Shown here: one piece after another, positions 31,722-39,572 of the stretch
How positions within the stretch are numbered: position 1 is the stretch's first letter
Layout: every line of letters starts with the position of its first letter
NCBI GenBank assembly: GCA_026399475.1
Contig: JAPLQY010000030.1
Location: forward strand, 1-39,572
From: Rhodocyclales bacterium
GTDB taxonomy: Bacteria; Pseudomonadota; Gammaproteobacteria; Burkholderiales; Rhodocyclaceae
Length of the DNA: 39,572 bases
Direction of reading: 5' to 3'
Program-made: the position numbers and the translations under genes
The notes under the pieces: generated by a model
The model's database searches: none
The model's input: only the letters and a program-made list of their open reading frames with translations
What the model was told of the DNA's origin: nothing

Positions 31722-31911
31722 GAACCATGGTCCGGCGTGGCCTATCCTTACGGCGGACGTTGCGTGGAAATGCCAATTACCCGGTGCTGAAGGCATACGG
31801 TGAACGTCCGCAATGGAGCAGTCGCCACTTCCGCTCAGGGCACAAACAGGCCGGCGACTCAGGAAAACCGAGCGACTGGAATCGAGCCGCCATTGGCATG
31901 CGGATTACCTG

Positions 31912-32202
31912 CTACTTGTAGCCGGCTTCCCTCTGACTACGGACAGCAAGGACAAAAATGGTATCCACCTCGGCAAGGTAACGGTACAAGGCCACATAGC
32001 CGTGGGAACGACGCCCGATGACAAGTTCCCGCTTGTCGTTTCGCACGGGGCGGCCAATCATGGGGTTGTGCTCGAGCACGTTGAGCGCCTCGATGATCTC
32101 CCGAATACGCAGCCCCGGTTTCTCAACCTGAAATTGGGCAAGATGGTCGAGGATGCGATCAAAATCATCCGCCACCTCGGCTGCCAATTCGATGCGCGAC
32201 AT
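31912..32202 (-). CDS. ParE/RelE-family toxin
   Basis: This 96-residue protein has the RelE/ParE fold: VADDFDRILDHLAQFQ, LNVLEHNPMIGRPV, and the closing strand LYRYLAEVDTIFVLAVRSQREAGY. Active ParE-type toxins poison gyrase or, as RelE-type, cut mRNA; the sequence alone does not say which. The gene starts 2 bases after the antitoxin stop, on the same strand, and reads against the rightward locus. The 190 bases between it and the preceding gene show no feature. Confidence 0.87.
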   Translation of the reverse strand: MSRIELAAEVADDFDRILDHLAQFQVEKPGLRIREIIEALNVLEHNPMIGRPVRNDKRELVIGRRSHGYVALYRYLAEVDTIFVLAVRSQREAGYK

Positions 32203-32204
32203 TT

Positions 32205-32489
32205 TCAGCGCACGTGTTTGCGCGCTACCGGGCGCTTTACATCCTTACCGGCAAGGCGTTCTTCCAGGTAGCCGCGCATTTCCTGCCATGGGATCGTCTT
32301 TCCCGAGGCAAGGATACGGGCAAAGCGACCCTCGGCAACCGCATCGAAATCGGCACGCTGTTTCTCTTGCTCCGTCTTTTCCACAATGGCCTCCAGAATG
32401 AAGCCATGCGTGGTCATGCCGGAACGTTTTGCCGCCTCTGCAACGCGGGATTTCAGATCTTCGGGCAAGCGTATCGTGGTAGTAGGCAT
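32205..32489 (-). CDS. Ribbon-helix-helix antitoxin
   Basis: This 94-residue protein begins MPTTTIRLPEDLKSRVAEAA followed by KRSGMTTHGFILEAIVEKT, the CopG/Arc ribbon-helix-helix with the beta strand TTTIRL that binds DNA. The C-terminal half, including FDAVAEGRFARILASGKTIPW, is likely to bind the toxin. Upstream on the minus strand, GGAG lies 7 bases before the ATG, and an 18-bp palindrome lies at 32523-32540. The upstream in-frame ATG (MCYSERVFF) is unlikely, as it would include that palindrome's transcribed part. Confidence 0.88.
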   Translation of the reverse strand: MPTTTIRLPEDLKSRVAEAAKRSGMTTHGFILEAIVEKTEQEKQRADFDAVAEGRFARILASGKTIPWQEMRGYLEERLAGKDVKRPVARKHVR

Positions 32490-32522
32490 GGCCGTCTCCA
32501 AAGAGAAAAACACGCGCTCACT

Positions 32523-32540
32523 GTAGCACATCAGTGCTAC
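32523..32540 (-). promoter_or_regulatory. Operator palindrome of the ParE/RHH module
   Basis: GTAGCAC-ATCA-GTGCTAC is a perfect inverted repeat of two 7-base arms. On the minus strand a -10-like TACAGT overlaps one arm and TTGCGG lies 16 bases before it, so binding of the ribbon-helix-helix antitoxin here would block transcription of its own module. Palindrome and position both match autoregulated modules. Confidence 0.6.
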
Positions 32541-32564
32541 TCCGCAACGGAACAATTGGGGATT

Positions 32565-32596
32565 TCCGTTCGTGGCGAGCCTGTCGAACGACACAG
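32565..32596. repeat. REP-like fragment before msbA
   Basis: CCGTTCGTGGCGAGCCTGTC followed by GAACGAC matches the style of the widespread beta/gammaproteobacterial intergenic repeat built from GTTCGTGGTGAGC and GTCGAAC. Only one degenerate arm pair is seen (GTTCG and CGAAC). It is a probable remnant. Confidence 0.4.
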
Positions 32597-32702
32597 GCGG
32601 CTCCATCACGAGCCTCAAGCCGAGCGGTGGGGATGGGCTCGACCAACACCTGCAATTGCACCCCTCTCGGATCAACTCGCGATTCCCGCGCATAAGCCCC
32701 TG

Positions 32703-32723
32703 TATACTTCACGGTTTTCCGTG
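32703..32723 (+). promoter_or_regulatory. -10 box and leader hairpin of msbA
   Basis: TATACT at 32703-32708 is a good -10 box, but no strong -35 is seen 16-18 bases upstream. It is followed by a perfect stem CACGG-TTTT-CCGTG at 32710-32723, which would be at the 5' end of the mRNA and ends 12 bases before the GTG start. Such end-hairpins often stabilise messages. Confidence 0.4.
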
Positions 32724-32735
32724 ACCTGACTCCTA

Positions 32736-34475
32736 GTGCAAGACAGCCGCGACCTCTATCTGCGCCTTCTCGGCCATGTGCGTCCGCACTGGAAGGGCTT
32801 CGTCCTCACCCTGGCCGCCACGGCATTGGCGGCAGCCACTGAGCCGCTGTTCCCGGCCCTGATGAAACCCTTGCTGGACAAGGGCTTCGGCCAGGGCGGC
32901 AACGAGTGGCTGGCCTGGTTGCCGCTGGCCATCATCGGCATTTTCGCCTTGCGCGGCGTGGCTGGCTTTCTCTCCTCCTACGGCATGTCGTGGGTCTCCA
33001 ACCGCGTCATCACCGACCTGCGCCAACTGATGTTCGAGCGCCTGATGCATCTGCCGACCAGCTATTTCGACGCACACGCCTCCTCGGTGCCGGCCACGCG
33101 CATCGCCTATGACGTCAATGGCGTGGCGGCGGCGGCAACCTCGACGCTGACCGTGCTGATCCGCGACAGCCTCTCGGTGATCGGTCTGGTGGCCTGGCTG
33201 CTTTACCTCAACTGGAAACTGACCCTGATCAGCCTGGCGGTCATTCCGCTGATCGCCCTCATCATTCGCGGCTTTTCCGCCCGCCTGCGGCGTCTGTCGC
33301 TCTCCGCGCAGGAGGGCATGGCGCAGATGAACGAGGTGCTGCAGGAATCAATACGCGGCCAGAAGGTGGTCAAGATTTTTGGCGGCGAGCAGCATGCCAC
33401 CTCGCGTTTTTCCCGGGTCAATAATGCGCTGCGCGGCTATGGCATGCGCCAGGCGATTGCCGCCGCGGCCGTGGCGCCGATCACCCAGATCTTCGCCTCC
33501 GTGGGTCTGGCGATTGTCGTCTACGTCGCTCTGCATCAGTCCGCCGGCAACGAGACCACGGTGGGCGGATTCGTTTCCTTCATTACTGCGATGCTCTTGC
33601 TGCTCGCTCCGCTCAAGCATCTGGCGGACATCAATGCGCCCTTGCAGCGCGGCCTGGCGGCGGCTGAAAGCGTGTTCCGCATGCTGGACGAAGCACCTGA
33701 AGTCGACACCGGCACAACCGATCTCGGCCGCGCCCGCGGCGAGATCCAGTTCGCCACCGTCAGCCTGCGCTATGCAGACGCCGAGCGCGACGCGCTGACC
33801 GGCATCGACCTGACTATCCACCCCGGCGAAACCGTGGCGCTGGTCGGCCCCTCGGGCGGCGGCAAGACCTCGCTGGTCAATCTCGTGCCGCGCTTCTATC
33901 ACGCCAGCAGCGGCCAGATCCGCATCGACGGCCACGACACCGAGACGCTGACGCTGGGCAGCCTGCGCGCCAACATCGCCCATGTCGGCCAGGACGTATT
34001 CCTCTTTGACGACTCGGTCGCAGCCAATATCGCTTACGGCGGCAAACGCGATGCGAGCCGCGCAGAAATCGAAGCCGCCGCCCGCGCCGCCCATGCGCTG
34101 GAATTCATCGAGGCCATGCCGCAGGGGTTCGATACCGTGATCGGCGAAAATGGCACGCGGCTTTCCGGCGGTCAGCGCCAGCGCATCGCCATTGCCCGCG
34201 CGATTCTGAAGGATGCACCGATCCTGATTCTCGACGAAGCCACCTCGGCGCTCGACAGCGAATCCGAGCGCGCCGTGCAGGACGCGCTGGAGACACTGAT
34301 GCGCGGCCGCACCACGCTGGTCATCGCGCATCGCCTGTCCACCGTTGAACATGCCGACAGGATAGTGGTGCTGTCTCAGGGACGTATCGCAGAGATCGGC
34401 AGCCATGCCGAACTGCTCGACGTCGGAGGCCTTTATGCCAGCCTCTACCGACTGCAGTTCTCGGTGAGCGCGTGA
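32736..34475 (+). CDS. msbA: Lipid A export ABC transporter MsbA
   Basis: This 579-residue half-transporter has six membrane helices in the first 310 residues and a nucleotide-binding domain. The latter shows Walker A GPSGGGKTS near 370-378, the signature LSGGQRQRIAIARAI near 475, Walker B ILILDEATSALDSES, and the H-loop VIAHRLST. It flips lipid A-core from the inner to the outer leaflet of the inner membrane. The start is GTG with MQDSRDLYLRLLGHVRPHW. Its stop overlaps the following glycosyltransferase start (GTGA), so the whole sugar operon is translated together. No lpxK lies next to it in the window. Confidence 0.93.
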   Translation: MQDSRDLYLRLLGHVRPHWKGFVLTLAATALAAATEPLFPALMKPLLDKGFGQGGNEWLAWLPLAIIGIFALRGVAGFLSSYGMSWVSNRVITDLRQLMFERLMHLPTSYFDAHASSVPATRIAYDVNGVAAAATSTLTVLIRDSLSVIGLVAWLLYLNWKLTLISLAVIPLIALIIRGFSARLRRLSLSAQEGMAQMNEVLQESIRGQKVVKIFGGEQHATSRFSRVNNALRGYGMRQAIAAAAVAPITQIFASVGLAIVVYVALHQSAGNETTVGGFVSFITAMLLLLAPLKHLADINAPLQRGLAAAESVFRMLDEAPEVDTGTTDLGRARGEIQFATVSLRYADAERDALTGIDLTIHPGETVALVGPSGGGKTSLVNLVPRFYHASSGQIRIDGHDTETLTLGSLRANIAHVGQDVFLFDDSVAANIAYGGKRDASRAEIEAAARAAHALEFIEAMPQGFDTVIGENGTRLSGGQRQRIAIARAILKDAPILILDEATSALDSESERAVQDALETLMRGRTTLVIAHRLSTVEHADRIVVLSQGRIAEIGSHAELLDVGGLYASLYRLQFSVSA

Positions 34476-35563
34476 AGATTCTTCACACGGAGGCTTCCTG
34501 CGGCTGGGGCGGCCAGGAAATTCGCATCCTCGAAGAGTCGCGCGGACTGATCGCTCGCGGCCACGACGTCACCGTGGCCTGCCCGGTGCATGCGCGGATG
34601 ACGGCCGAGGCCGCGCGCTTCGGCGTGCCGGTGGTGGCGCTGCCCATCGAGTTCAAGACCCTTGCCGGATTCCGGGCGCTGCGCCGCTGGCTGGCCAGCC
34701 AGGCGCCGGACGTGGTGAACACCCACAGCTCGGCCGATTCCTGGCTGACGGGACTGGCCTGCGCCACCCTCGCCAATCCGCCGACCATCGTGCGCACCCG
34801 CCACATCTCGGCGCCGGTATCGGCCAATCCCTTCAACCGCTGGCTTTACCGGCAAGCGAAAGGCGTGGTCACCACCGGCGAAAGCCTGCGCCGGCATCTG
34901 CTGGACGTCCTTGAGCTCGACCCGGCGCGTGTGACGTCGGTGCCGACCGGCATCGACATCGAGCGCTTCGCGCCAGCCGACAAACCCGCAGCCAAACTTG
35001 CGCTGGGACTCAACCCTGCGCAGCGCCACCTGGGCATCGTCGCCACGCTGCGCAGCTGGAAGGGCCACCTGTTCCTGCTCGATGCCTTCGCCCAGCTCAA
35101 TCGGCCCGACCTGCAACTTCTGATCGTCGGCGAAGGCCCGATGCGCGGCCCGATCGAGGAGAAGGTGGCGGCGCTCGGCATAGGCGGGCGAGTCACACTG
35201 GCCGGCCAGCGCAGCGACCCGGAGCACTGGCTGCAGGCGATGGATGTGTTCTGCCTTCCCTCCTACGCCAATGAAGGCGTGCCGCAGGCGATCCTGCAGG
35301 CCATGCTCTGCGGCCTGCCCATCGTCACCACGCCGGTGGGGGCGATACTCGAAGCCGTCAGCGATGGCAACACGGCGCTGGTAGTGCCACCACAGGATGC
35401 GGCTGCACTGGCCGGCGCTGTCGTCCGCCTGCTCGACGACAGCGTGCTCGCCACCCGACTTGGAGACGCCGCGCGCCGTATCGCCAGCGCTGACTTTTCG
35501 CGGGAAGCCATGCTCGACAAAATGGAACGGCTGTTCGCCGCGGTGGCGCAGAAAGCAATGTGA
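34472..35563 (+). CDS. GT4-family glycosyltransferase
   Basis: This 363-residue GT-B enzyme begins with the glycan-cluster type MKILHTEASCGWGGQEIRIL and has the acceptor domain ending at about 170 and the nucleotide-sugar domain after it. The C-terminal motif FCLPSYANEGVPQAILQAML carries the Glu that binds the donor, followed by GLPIVTTPVGAILE. The donor and linkage are not readable. It starts with GTG inside the msbA stop. It is probably an early lipopolysaccharide core or O-chain enzyme because of its direct coupling to msbA. Confidence 0.9.
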   Translation: MKILHTEASCGWGGQEIRILEESRGLIARGHDVTVACPVHARMTAEAARFGVPVVALPIEFKTLAGFRALRRWLASQAPDVVNTHSSADSWLTGLACATLANPPTIVRTRHISAPVSANPFNRWLYRQAKGVVTTGESLRRHLLDVLELDPARVTSVPTGIDIERFAPADKPAAKLALGLNPAQRHLGIVATLRSWKGHLFLLDAFAQLNRPDLQLLIVGEGPMRGPIEEKVAALGIGGRVTLAGQRSDPEHWLQAMDVFCLPSYANEGVPQAILQAMLCGLPIVTTPVGAILEAVSDGNTALVVPPQDAAALAGAVVRLLDDSVLATRLGDAARRIASADFSREAMLDKMERLFAAVAQKAM

Positions 35564-35564
35564 C

Positions 35565-36281
35565 ATGGGCAAGCACTGGAATCGTCTCAAGCGAAGTCTG
35601 GGCCGCCGCTGGAAGGAATGGCGCCTGCCGCGCGGCTACGAGCGCCTCGGCACGCGCTACGGCGGCTGGTGGGTGGACACGCGAGTGGTGGGACCGCAAC
35701 CGCTGCTGATCGATTGCGGCCTCGGCGAAGACATCAGCTTCCCGGAGGCCTTCCTGCAACGCTTTGCTGACGCGCGGGTGATCGGCGTTGATCCCAATCC
35801 GCGTAGCCTTGCCTACTGCCGCGCGCGCTGCCCGTCGGGCATGGAAATATTGGCAAACGCCTTCTGGACCACGGCCGGCGAAACCATCGTCTTCCACCTG
35901 CCACGCGGCGAGGACAAGCTGCCCAAAGGCGCCGACGGGGTGTCCGGCAGCCTCGATCCCTCCCACGAGTACGTGGAAGGCGGCGAGCGCATCGAGACGC
36001 AAAGCGTCGACCTCGACAGCCTGCTGTCCCGCGCCGGACGAACGGAGTGCGACGTGCTCAAGCTCGACGTGGAGGGCGCCGAATATGCACTGCTCGAAGC
36101 GCTGGTCGCCAGCGGACGCATCCAGACCGCGCGCCAGCTGCTGATCGAGTTCCATCACGGCGTCACCCGGCATACGCTGGACGACACGCGCAGAATCGTC
36201 GATAGCCTGGCAGCCGCCGGCTTCCGGCTGATTCATACCGAAAGCCGCAATTACATCTTCCGGCGCGAATCCGCGCAATGA
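35565..36281 (+). CDS. FkbM-family methyltransferase
   Basis: This 238-residue protein has a SAM-binding fold: LLIDCGLGEDISFPEAFLQR at about 45-64, RVIGVDPNPRSLAY as the acidic loop, and the FkbM marks DVLKLDVEGAEYALLEAL and QLLIEFHH. FkbM proteins often O-methylate sugars, which may cap or modify the glycan here. Two bases separate it from the GT4 stop, and its TGA overlaps the GT9 ATG (ATGA). It has a long basic N-terminus (HWNRLKRSLGRRWKEWR) that might contact membrane lipid. Confidence 0.88.
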   Translation: MGKHWNRLKRSLGRRWKEWRLPRGYERLGTRYGGWWVDTRVVGPQPLLIDCGLGEDISFPEAFLQRFADARVIGVDPNPRSLAYCRARCPSGMEILANAFWTTAGETIVFHLPRGEDKLPKGADGVSGSLDPSHEYVEGGERIETQSVDLDSLLSRAGRTECDVLKLDVEGAEYALLEALVASGRIQTARQLLIEFHHGVTRHTLDDTRRIVDSLAAAGFRLIHTESRNYIFRRESAQ

Positions 36282-37291
36282 CACCCAAGAGCATTCTTGT
36301 CATCAACGTCTCCCGCATCGGCGATACGCTGCTGGCGACGCCCGCCATCCGCGCGCTGGCCGCCGCCTGGCCCGAGGCCGCCATCGATGTGCTGGCCCAT
36401 CCCGGCCGCATGGAAGTGCTGCAGCATCTGCCCTTCATTCGCCATGTGGCCGCGATCAGCAAGAAATCGGCGCCTTTTCGCGGCTGGGGCGGGCTGCTGG
36501 CCAGGCCTTACGACCTGGCGGTGGTCTATGGCTACGATGAAGCACTGGTCGCCTATGCCTTGCGCGTGGCAAAGCGGGTGGCGGCCTTTCGCCAATCCAG
36601 CGCCCGGATAAATTCCCGGCTCGCCGTCATGGTCGAGCCCCCGCCCTTCCAGAGCGATCACTCGGTGCGGCTGGCGCTGGCGCTGCCGGCGGCGCTGGGA
36701 GTGAAGCCTGCCGGCTTGCGGCTGTCCTATGCGGTGACCGCTGCCGAGCGTACCTGGGCCGCGGCAACGCTGGCCCGCGATCTGCCGCTCGGCGCAGCGC
36801 CCGTCGTCGGACTGCAGGTCGCCAGCTTCCCGACCAAGGCCTATCGCGACTGGCCGATCGAGTCCTTCATGGAGCTTTGCGAGCGCATTCGCCGGGACTG
36901 GCCGCGGGCGCATTTCCTTATTTTCGGCGGCAGCGAAGAACAGCCGCGCACCGAGGCGCTCAAAGCCCGGCTGGGGCCTGCCGCTACGCTCTACGCTGGC
37001 CGTCTCAGCCTGCGCCAGACCGGCGCATTGATGAGCCGGCTCGACATTTTCATAGGCGTCGACACCGGACCAACGCACCTGATGAGCGCCTTCGACATTC
37101 CCCTGGTCGGCCTCTATCACGGCTTTTCCCGCAGCGAACTGATCGCGCCGCTGGAACATCCCTGCTTCTACCCGGTGGACCATCCGCTCGCCGGACCCGA
37201 ATGTTCGACCGAGGCCTCCATGGCCGACATCAGCGTCGATCGCGTCTGGGCGGCCGTGCAGCAAGCGCTCAAGGAACATCCCGCGCAATGA
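36278..37291 (+). CDS. GT9 / heptosyltransferase-like glycosyltransferase
   Basis: This 337-residue GT-B protein has the ADP-heptose transferase layout. The N-terminal ILVINVSRIGDTLLATPAIR is the classic RIGD acceptor loop. The C-terminal domain shows VGLQVASFPTKAYRDWPIESF, HFLIFGGSEE, and the donor site GVDTGPTHLMSAFDIPLVGLY. This family adds heptose to the inner core, or other sugars in O-chain synthesis. It overlaps both neighbours by 4 bases. The exact position in the core (WaaC, WaaF, WaaQ or other) cannot be given from the sequence. Confidence 0.91.
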   Translation: MTPKSILVINVSRIGDTLLATPAIRALAAAWPEAAIDVLAHPGRMEVLQHLPFIRHVAAISKKSAPFRGWGGLLARPYDLAVVYGYDEALVAYALRVAKRVAAFRQSSARINSRLAVMVEPPPFQSDHSVRLALALPAALGVKPAGLRLSYAVTAAERTWAAATLARDLPLGAAPVVGLQVASFPTKAYRDWPIESFMELCERIRRDWPRAHFLIFGGSEEQPRTEALKARLGPAATLYAGRLSLRQTGALMSRLDIFIGVDTGPTHLMSAFDIPLVGLYHGFSRSELIAPLEHPCFYPVDHPLAGPECSTEASMADISVDRVWAAVQQALKEHPAQ

Positions 37292-38358
37292 AGTTCGCCC
37301 TGTTAACCACCAACCTCGCCGGCGGCGGCGCCGAGAAGGCCCTGGCCAAGATCGCCAGTGGACTGTCCGCGCGCGGACACGAGGTGGATTTCATCGTCTG
37401 CGAGGATGCGGGCAAATACGCGCCGCCGGCTGGCTGCGGCTTCCATGCCCTCGCCACGCGCGCCGGCCACGGCTGGCTGGGCAAGCGGCGACTGGCCTGG
37501 CGCCTGAAGCGCCACCTGGCATCGCGCCCGCACGACCTGCTGGTGTCGACGCTGCCCTTCGCCGACGAAGTGGCGGCTCTGGCCGGCGTCCTGCGCCACA
37601 TCTGCCGCATCGCCAATACCCTGTCAGCCGAAATCACGCGATTGCCCGGAGCCAAGGCGCAACGGCGCACTGCGCGCTACCGGGGTCTATACGGCTCGCG
37701 GCGGCTGGTCGCGGTATCGCAAGGCGTGGCAGCCGATCTGCATACATCCTTCGGCATCGATGCCGACGGGATGCGCGTCATCGCCAACCCTTTCGACTTC
37801 GGCGCGATTCGCACGCTGGCTGCCGAGCCCTGCCCGGCACGACCGGCCGGACCCTACATACTCCACGTCGGCCGTTTTGCTGCACAAAAGCGCCACGACC
37901 TGCTGCTCGACGCCTTTGCCGCGCTGGACCTGCCGCACACGCTGGTGCTGCTGACGCCGCCCGACGCGAAACTCGCAGCCCTGATCGCGCAACGTAATCT
38001 CGCACACCGTGTCCTCGTTGCCGACTTTCAGGCCAATCCCTACCCATGGATGGCCGGCGCCGACCTGCTGGTGCTTTGCTCGGACCACGAAGGCCTGCCG
38101 AATGTGCTGATCGAGGCGCTGGCCTGCGGCACGCGCGTGGTCAGCACCGACTGTCCCAGCGGTCCGCGCGAGATACTCGGCAGCGAACTGGCGCGATGGC
38201 TGGTGCCCTGTAACGACGCCGATGCACTGGCGGCGGCGCTGCGCAACGCACTGGCGGCGCCGAAACCGGCGCAGGATGTGGTCGCCGCAGCGCTGGCGCC
38301 CTACGCGGTCGAGCGGGCGCTCGACGCCTGGGAAGCTCTGGCGCGGGAGAGCTTCTGA
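37288..38358 (+). CDS. GT4-family glycosyltransferase
   Basis: This 356-residue enzyme begins MKFALLTTNLAGGGAEKALA, the Gly-rich loop of many WaaG/PglJ-type transferases. It continues to YILHVGRFAAQKRHDLLLDA and the donor motif LLVLCSDHEGLPNVLIEALA with the Glu pair, then RVVSTDCPSGPREIL. These are the marks of N-acetylhexosamine or hexose transfer to a lipid-linked acceptor. The frame that begins further upstream covers the previous gene and is not the start. The ATG overlaps the GT9 stop (ATGA), and its own TGA overlaps the asparagine synthetase ATG by one base. Confidence 0.9.
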   Translation: MKFALLTTNLAGGGAEKALAKIASGLSARGHEVDFIVCEDAGKYAPPAGCGFHALATRAGHGWLGKRRLAWRLKRHLASRPHDLLVSTLPFADEVAALAGVLRHICRIANTLSAEITRLPGAKAQRRTARYRGLYGSRRLVAVSQGVAADLHTSFGIDADGMRVIANPFDFGAIRTLAAEPCPARPAGPYILHVGRFAAQKRHDLLLDAFAALDLPHTLVLLTPPDAKLAALIAQRNLAHRVLVADFQANPYPWMAGADLLVLCSDHEGLPNVLIEALACGTRVVSTDCPSGPREILGSELARWLVPCNDADALAAALRNALAAPKPAQDVVAAALAPYAVERALDAWEALARESF

Positions 38359-39572
38359 TGTGCGGCATCCTGCTCACCGTCGGTGACATCTTCCGCGCCG
38401 ATTTCGATGCGGCGCTGGCAACGCTCAAATCGCGCGGCCCCGACGCACGCGAGACGCTGGCCCACGGCGACGCCCTGCTCGGCCACGCGCGGCTGGCCGT
38501 GATCGACATCGACGGCGGCCGCCAGCCGATGACGACCGCCAACGGCCGCTTGGCGATGGTCTACAACGGCGAGATCTACAACTTCGCCGCGCTGCGCCGC
38601 GAGCTCGAAGCGGCGGGCCATGCCTTCGTCACGCGGTCCGACAGCGAAGTGCTGCTGACCGGCTACCTGCACTGGGGCGAGGCCGTGGTGGACAAGCTCG
38701 ACGGCATGTTCGCCTTCGCCATCCACGATGCGCAGGATGACAGCGTATTCCTCGCCCGCGACCGGCTCGGCATCAAGCCGCTGTTCTGGGGCGAGCATGC
38801 CGGCGGCCTGGTCGCCGCCTCGACCCTGGCACCGTTTTTTGCGCTGACAGCCTTCCCGAAGAAACTCGACGCCGAAGGCCTGCGCGACTACCTCGCCTTC
38901 CAGACGCCGCTGGCGCCGCACACCATGGTGCGCGGCATTCACGCCCTGCCACCGGGGGCCTGCCTGCGCTGGAAAATCGCCGGTGGCACGAAGCCGCGAC
39001 AGTGGTGGACCATTCCCGATGTCTCGGAAAAGGCGCCCGACCGTGAAGCGCTGGTCGCCGAAACCGACGGCCTGCTGGCGCAGGCGGTCAAGGATCAACT
39101 CGTCGCCGATGTGCCGCTGGGCGCCTTCCTTTCCGGCGGCATCGACAGCAGCCTGGTCGTGCACTACATGGCACAGGCTGGCGCGGTTCCACTGAAAACC
39201 TTCAGCGTGCGCTTTGCCGAAGCCGGCTTCGACGAAAGCCCGCATGCGCAGGCCGTGGCCGAACGCTACGGCACCGAGCACCATGTCCTCGATGCACCCG
39301 ACCTCACTGCCGACACCCTGGCCGCAGCACTGCGCGATCTCGACCAGCCGCTCGCCGATCCGGCCTACATCCCGACCTGGGCGCTGTCGCGCCTGACGCG
39401 GCAGCATGTCACGGTGGCCCTCTCGGGCGACGGCGGCGACGAGCTGTTCGGCGGTTATCCGCGCTTTCTCGACGGCGCCGACCGCTACCCCGACAGCGTC
39501 GGCAAACGCCTGCTGCGCACCCTGCTGCGCCATGGCCTCGCCCCGGCGAGCCTGCGCCGGCGCGCGCTGGCC
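38358..39572 (+). CDS. asnB: Asparagine synthetase (glutamine-hydrolysing), 3' end cut by window
   Basis: The frame runs from ATG to the window edge, 405 codons with no stop. It opens MCGILLTVGD; Cys2 is the glutaminase nucleophile, followed by ARLAVIDIDGGRQPM and VYNGEIYNF. The synthetase half shows the ATP loop FLSGGIDSSLV and ALSGDGGDELFGGYPRF. About 200 further residues are expected. In glycan clusters these enzymes often amidate sugar carboxylates rather than making free asparagine, and the setting here favours that. Overlap with the GT4 stop (TGATG) shows coupling. Confidence 0.93.
   Translation, partial: MCGILLTVGDIFRADFDAALATLKSRGPDARETLAHGDALLGHARLAVIDIDGGRQPMTTANGRLAMVYNGEIYNFAALRRELEAAGHAFVTRSDSEVLLTGYLHWGEAVVDKLDGMFAFAIHDAQDDSVFLARDRLGIKPLFWGEHAGGLVAASTLAPFFALTAFPKKLDAEGLRDYLAFQTPLAPHTMVRGIHALPPGACLRWKIAGGTKPRQWWTIPDVSEKAPDREALVAETDGLLAQAVKDQLVADVPLGAFLSGGIDSSLVVHYMAQAGAVPLKTFSVRFAEAGFDESPHAQAVAERYGTEHHVLDAPDLTADTLAAALRDLDQPLADPAYIPTWALSRLTRQHVTVALSGDGGDELFGGYPRFLDGADRYPDSVGKRLLRTLLRHGLAPASLRRRALA

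Noticed and set aside
33348..34406. A 352-codon minus strand frame
   Set aside because: It is antisense to the msbA nucleotide-binding domain and has no recognisable domain.

Overview
The window looks like a GC-rich betaproteobacterial chromosome, probably of the Rhodocyclales/Nitrosomonadales kind. This is inferred from gene content: the gshA-gshB pair with the ferrooxidans-type glutamate-cysteine ligase, metX-metW, a permease-less PTS block, polA beside a DUF2782 gene, and msbA opening a glycan cluster. No rRNA, tRNA or CRISPR array was seen.

Bases 1-6.7 kb are accessory DNA that reads as a decayed integron cassette array. Three attC-like sites (137-200, 2545-2607, 3668-3736) have R'' and R' boxes around a stem, and one even has the single extrahelical base expected of attC. 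Between them lie typical cassette cargo on the + strand: a small orphan gene, BrnT/BrnA and HicB/HicA toxin-antitoxin pairs, and a short-chain dehydrogenase-like protein that carries both diagnostic halohydrin dehalogenase motifs. Two mobile elements of kinds known to target attC sites are here too: an IS110/IS1111-family transposase and the 3' end of a group II intron. A broken toxin-antitoxin pair, an SRPBCC protein, a truncated VOC protein fused in frame to a periplasmic histidine phosphatase, and a DUF1330 protein follow. No integrase lies in the window.

Bases 6.8-18.8 kb are a mostly leftward housekeeping block. Read from its 5' side it holds a LOG-family protein, a DUF2782 protein, a class V aminotransferase, an orphan adenine DNA methyltransferase, gshA, gshB, a lipoprotein ApbE and a small membrane protein, then EIIA(Man)-HPr-EI, metX and metW. 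The gaps carry strong hairpins and a 21-base inverted repeat shared by two gaps. polA diverges from the LOG gene at 18.8 kb, followed by an ArsR regulator and a lysophospholipid transporter/acyltransferase fusion.

Bases 24.1-31.7 kb hold five to six rightward genes for envelope proteins: a giant DUF2339 membrane protein with a novel C-terminal soluble domain, a three-helix membrane protein, two lipoproteins, and a secreted protein carrying a second copy of that same C-terminal domain. The region is less GC-rich than its flanks and is the best candidate for an undescribed system. A leftward ParE/ribbon-helix-helix module closes it.

Bases 32.7-39.6 kb are a tightly coupled lipopolysaccharide/glycan operon: msbA, a GT4 glycosyltransferase, an FkbM methyltransferase, a GT9 heptosyltransferase-like protein, a second GT4 and asparagine synthetase, the last cut by the window edge.
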